From: Amycolatopsis sp. NBC_00345
GTDB lineage: Bacteria > Actinomycetota > Actinomycetes > Mycobacteriales > Pseudonocardiaceae
Assembly (NCBI RefSeq): GCF_036116635.1
Contig: NZ_CP107995.1
Coordinates: 3,410,001 to 3,474,000, forward strand
DNA: 64,000 nucleotides
Direction: 5' to 3'
The position numbers and the translations under genes are program-made. Below are positions 62,250-64,000 of this stretch, in pieces. Below the pieces are notes generated by a model. It ran no database searches and was not told the origin of the DNA. It saw only the letters and a list, made by a program, of their open reading frames with translations. The stretch's first letter is position 1, and every line of letters begins with the position of its first letter.

Positions 62250-62829
62250 AACGTGGCTCGCGTAGCCCGGCGATGAGCACCCCGACCAGCCGGCGCGCGT
62301 CGTAGCGGGAGTCGGTCTCGGCGCCGATGCAGAGGTTGCCGACGCCGCGCATCACCTCGATGGCCTGCAGGTCGGACCGGATCTCGCCGGCCGCGGCCGC
62401 GGCGTCGAGCAGCTCGGCGCACACCGGCACCAGGCGGTCGAGGAAGTACGCGTGCAGCGTCTCGAAACCGGCGTTGTCGGACCGCAGCACGGCGGCCAGC
62501 CCGTGTTTGGTGACCAGGAAGTCGACGAACTGGTCGATCCACCGCCCCAGCGCGGCGTGCGGGGTTTCGCTGCTCTTCAGCAGGGCCGGGCCGGCCTCGG
62601 CGAGCGCCTCGACCTGGTGCCGGTAAACGGCGATGATCAGGTCCGCCCGCGTCGGGAAGTGGCGATAGATCGTGCCCATCCCGACGCCCGCCTTGGCCGC
62701 GATGTCACGGACCGGCGCTTCCACACCGGACGCGACGAACACCGCCGCGGCCGCGTCCAGCAGGGTCTCCTCGTTGCGCCGCGCGTCCGCCCGCTTGGGC
62801 TTGGCCGCCGGCTCCCCGCCTTCACTCAC
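62248..62829 (-). CDS. TetR-family repressor
   Basis: The protein of about 193 residues starts at GTG 62829 (AAGGAGT 7 nt before); GTG 62832 is equally in frame. NEETLLDAAAAVFVASGVEAPVRDIAAKAGVGMGTIYRHFPTRADLI is a textbook TetR HTH, and the C-terminal domain is helical (TetR_C_33-like, GLAAVLRSDNAGFE). It is divergent from an aldo-keto reductase. Two operators overlap that promoter, so the pair is a repressor-target unit probably induced by a toxic aldehyde or drug. Confidence 0.93.
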   Translation of the reverse strand: MSEGGEPAAKPKRADARRNEETLLDAAAAVFVASGVEAPVRDIAAKAGVGMGTIYRHFPTRADLIIAVYRHQVEALAEAGPALLKSSETPHAALGRWIDQFVDFLVTKHGLAAVLRSDNAGFETLHAYFLDRLVPVCAELLDAAAAAGEIRSDLQAIEVMRGVGNLCIGAETDSRYDARRLVGVLIAGLREPR

Positions 62830-62938
62830 CACGTGACTCCTTCCACTACCTGCCTTGCCACCACCCGCTTTGCTCCGCAGGCCCTGAACACAGGCATCCA
62901 ACCCCAGGCGTCGCCCAGCAGAACGTGCCCAGCAACCC

Positions 62939-62985
62939 TTGCGAAACGGAACATCGCTCCGTATGGTTATCGGAGCAAGGTTCCG
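62939..62985 (+). promoter_or_regulatory. Promoter with two TetR operators
   Basis: TTGCGA (62939-62944) and TATGGT (62962-62967) are exactly 17 nt apart. CGGAACATCGCTCCG (62947-62961) fills the spacer, and CGGAGCAAGGTTCCG (62971-62985) follows the -10. The second is the reverse complement of the first at 12 of 15 bases. Confidence 0.85.
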
Positions 62986-63046
62986 CTTGCTCATCATGCC
63001 AGAGCGCGGGACCGGCCGCCAAACCCCGTCACGGAGGACCACGCTC

Positions 63047-64000
63047 ATGCAGTACCGCACTTTGGGCCGCACCGGTGTGCAGGTCAGCACCCTCGCGCTC
63101 GGCGCGATGAACTTCGGCGCCATCGGGCACACCACCCAGGAAGAGGTCACCGCCATCGTCGACGGCGCCCTCGAAGCCGGGATCAACCTGATCGACACGG
63201 CCGACGCGTACAGCCGCGGCCAGTCGGAGGAGATGGTCGGCCGGGCCATCGCCGGGCGCCGGGACGACCTCGTGCTGGCCACGAAGGCGAACAACCCGAT
63301 GGGCGACGACCGGAACCAGCAGGGCAGCTCGCGCCGCTGGCTGGTCACCGAGCTGGACCACAGCCTGCGCCGCCTCGGGGTCGACCACGTCGACCTATAC
63401 CAGATCCACCGGTGGGACCCGAGCACCAGCGACGAGGAGACCCTCTCGGCGCTGACCGACCTGCAGCGCGCCGGGAAGATCCGCTACTTCGGCTCCTCGA
63501 CCTTCCCCGCGTACCGCCTCGTGCAGGCCCAGTGGGCCGCCCGCGAGCACCACCTGAGCCGGTACGTCACCGAGCAGCCCGGTTACTCCATCCTGCAGCG
63601 CGGGATCGAGACCCACGTGCTGCCGGTGACCGAGGAGTACGGGCTCGGCGTGCTGGTGTGGAGCCCGCTGGCCTCGGGCTGGCTGTCCGGCGCCGTCCGC
63701 GAGGGCCGGGAGGTCACCACCAACCGCTCGGCCTTCCTGCCGGAGCGCTTCGACACCGCCATCCCCTCGAACCGGGCCAAGCTCGACGCCGTCGAGCAGC
63801 TGGCCAAGATCGCCGACGAGGCCGGGCTGAGCCTGATCCAGCTCGCGCTCGGGTTCGTCACCGCGCACCCCGCCGTGACCAGCGCGATCATCGGCCCCCG
63901 CACCACCGGCCACCTGGACTCGCAGCTCGCCGCCGCGGACACCGTGCTCTCCGCCGACGTGCTCGACGCGATCGACGCCGTGGTCGCCCCCGGCGCCGAC
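63047..64000 (+). CDS. Aldo-keto reductase (3' end cut by window)
   Basis: The first 318 codons are present and no stop occurs before the window ends. MQYRTLGRTGVQVSTLALGAMNFG is the AKR opening. The catalytic tetrad is Asp50, Tyr55, Lys80 and His121 (LYQIHRWDP). IIGPRTTGHLDSQLAAAD is the NADPH-binding end, so little is missing. GGAGGA is 8 nt before the ATG. It reduces aldehydes or ketones with NADPH and is under the divergent TetR. Confidence 0.95.
   Translation, partial: MQYRTLGRTGVQVSTLALGAMNFGAIGHTTQEEVTAIVDGALEAGINLIDTADAYSRGQSEEMVGRAIAGRRDDLVLATKANNPMGDDRNQQGSSRRWLVTELDHSLRRLGVDHVDLYQIHRWDPSTSDEETLSALTDLQRAGKIRYFGSSTFPAYRLVQAQWAAREHHLSRYVTEQPGYSILQRGIETHVLPVTEEYGLGVLVWSPLASGWLSGAVREGREVTTNRSAFLPERFDTAIPSNRAKLDAVEQLAKIADEAGLSLIQLALGFVTAHPAVTSAIIGPRTTGHLDSQLAAADTVLSADVLDAIDAVVAPGAD

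Overview
The window is high-GC actinobacterial DNA with strong G/C third-position bias, GTG/TTG starts, secreted carbohydrate-active enzymes, F420-type enzymes and ECF sigma factors. Recurrent CCACTGTGGA/ACAGTGGAC strings and several families of long intergenic palindromes suggest Pseudonocardiaceae, most likely an Amycolatopsis-like organism; that assignment is inference. No rRNA, tRNA or CRISPR array was seen.

0-6 kb: an F420-dependent oxidoreductase behind a TetR-type double operator, then a LysR regulator divergent from a three-gene AtuA / AtuA-C / carboxylesterase operon. A repeat-bearing gap with one hypothetical gene follows. 6-12 kb: two secreted glycosidases (GH43-like, GH78 rhamnosidase), each with a LacI-type TGAAACGTTT operator at its promoter. 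12-20 kb: a SigE-family sigma factor with a membrane partner, a PIG-V-like mannosyltransferase, a secreted M4 protease, gamma-glutamyltranspeptidase and an MDR oxidoreductase. 20-28 kb: a secreted beta-helix protein, a decayed class A beta-lactamase tail, a Ddn-like nitroreductase, small hypotheticals and a tmsA-tmsB pair for 10-methyl branched fatty acids.

28-42 kb is a carbohydrate region: a GntR regulator divergent from a sugar-porter MFS, GH29 fucosidase, GH30, dienelactone hydrolase, a GH-A clan enzyme with CBM32 modules, a DUF1996 protein and DUF305-like lipoprotein, a LacI repressor and a GH3 enzyme. Three copies of a GGAGAGCGCTCTCC-type operator link the LacI gene with the divergent GH-A/DUF1996 promoters. 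A 19-nt motif is shared upstream of GH30 and GH3.

42-47 kb: an azoreductase divergent from an ECF41 sigma factor, then a short accessory island. It holds a truncated tyrosine recombinase, an Imm1-like immunity gene overlapping a DddA-like deaminase toxin gene, a small Cys-containing protein and an XRE/TPR regulator broken by a one-base frameshift. Related palindromes lie near both edges.

47-64 kb: a DUF3152 metalloprotease, an HTH regulator, a CHAP hydrolase, then the most unusual locus. There, a degenerate adenylation domain fused to a four-helix membrane domain is translationally coupled to a PGM1-type ATP-grasp ligase and lies divergent from a true formylglycine-generating enzyme. The rest is a glycosyltransferase with a 15-bp repeat ORF upstream, a TetR, an epoxide hydrolase, an SDR pseudogene, a flippase-like membrane protein, a nucleotidyltransferase, a PI-PLC-like protein, and a TetR / aldo-keto reductase pair with two clear operators. 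The aldo-keto reductase runs off the right end.
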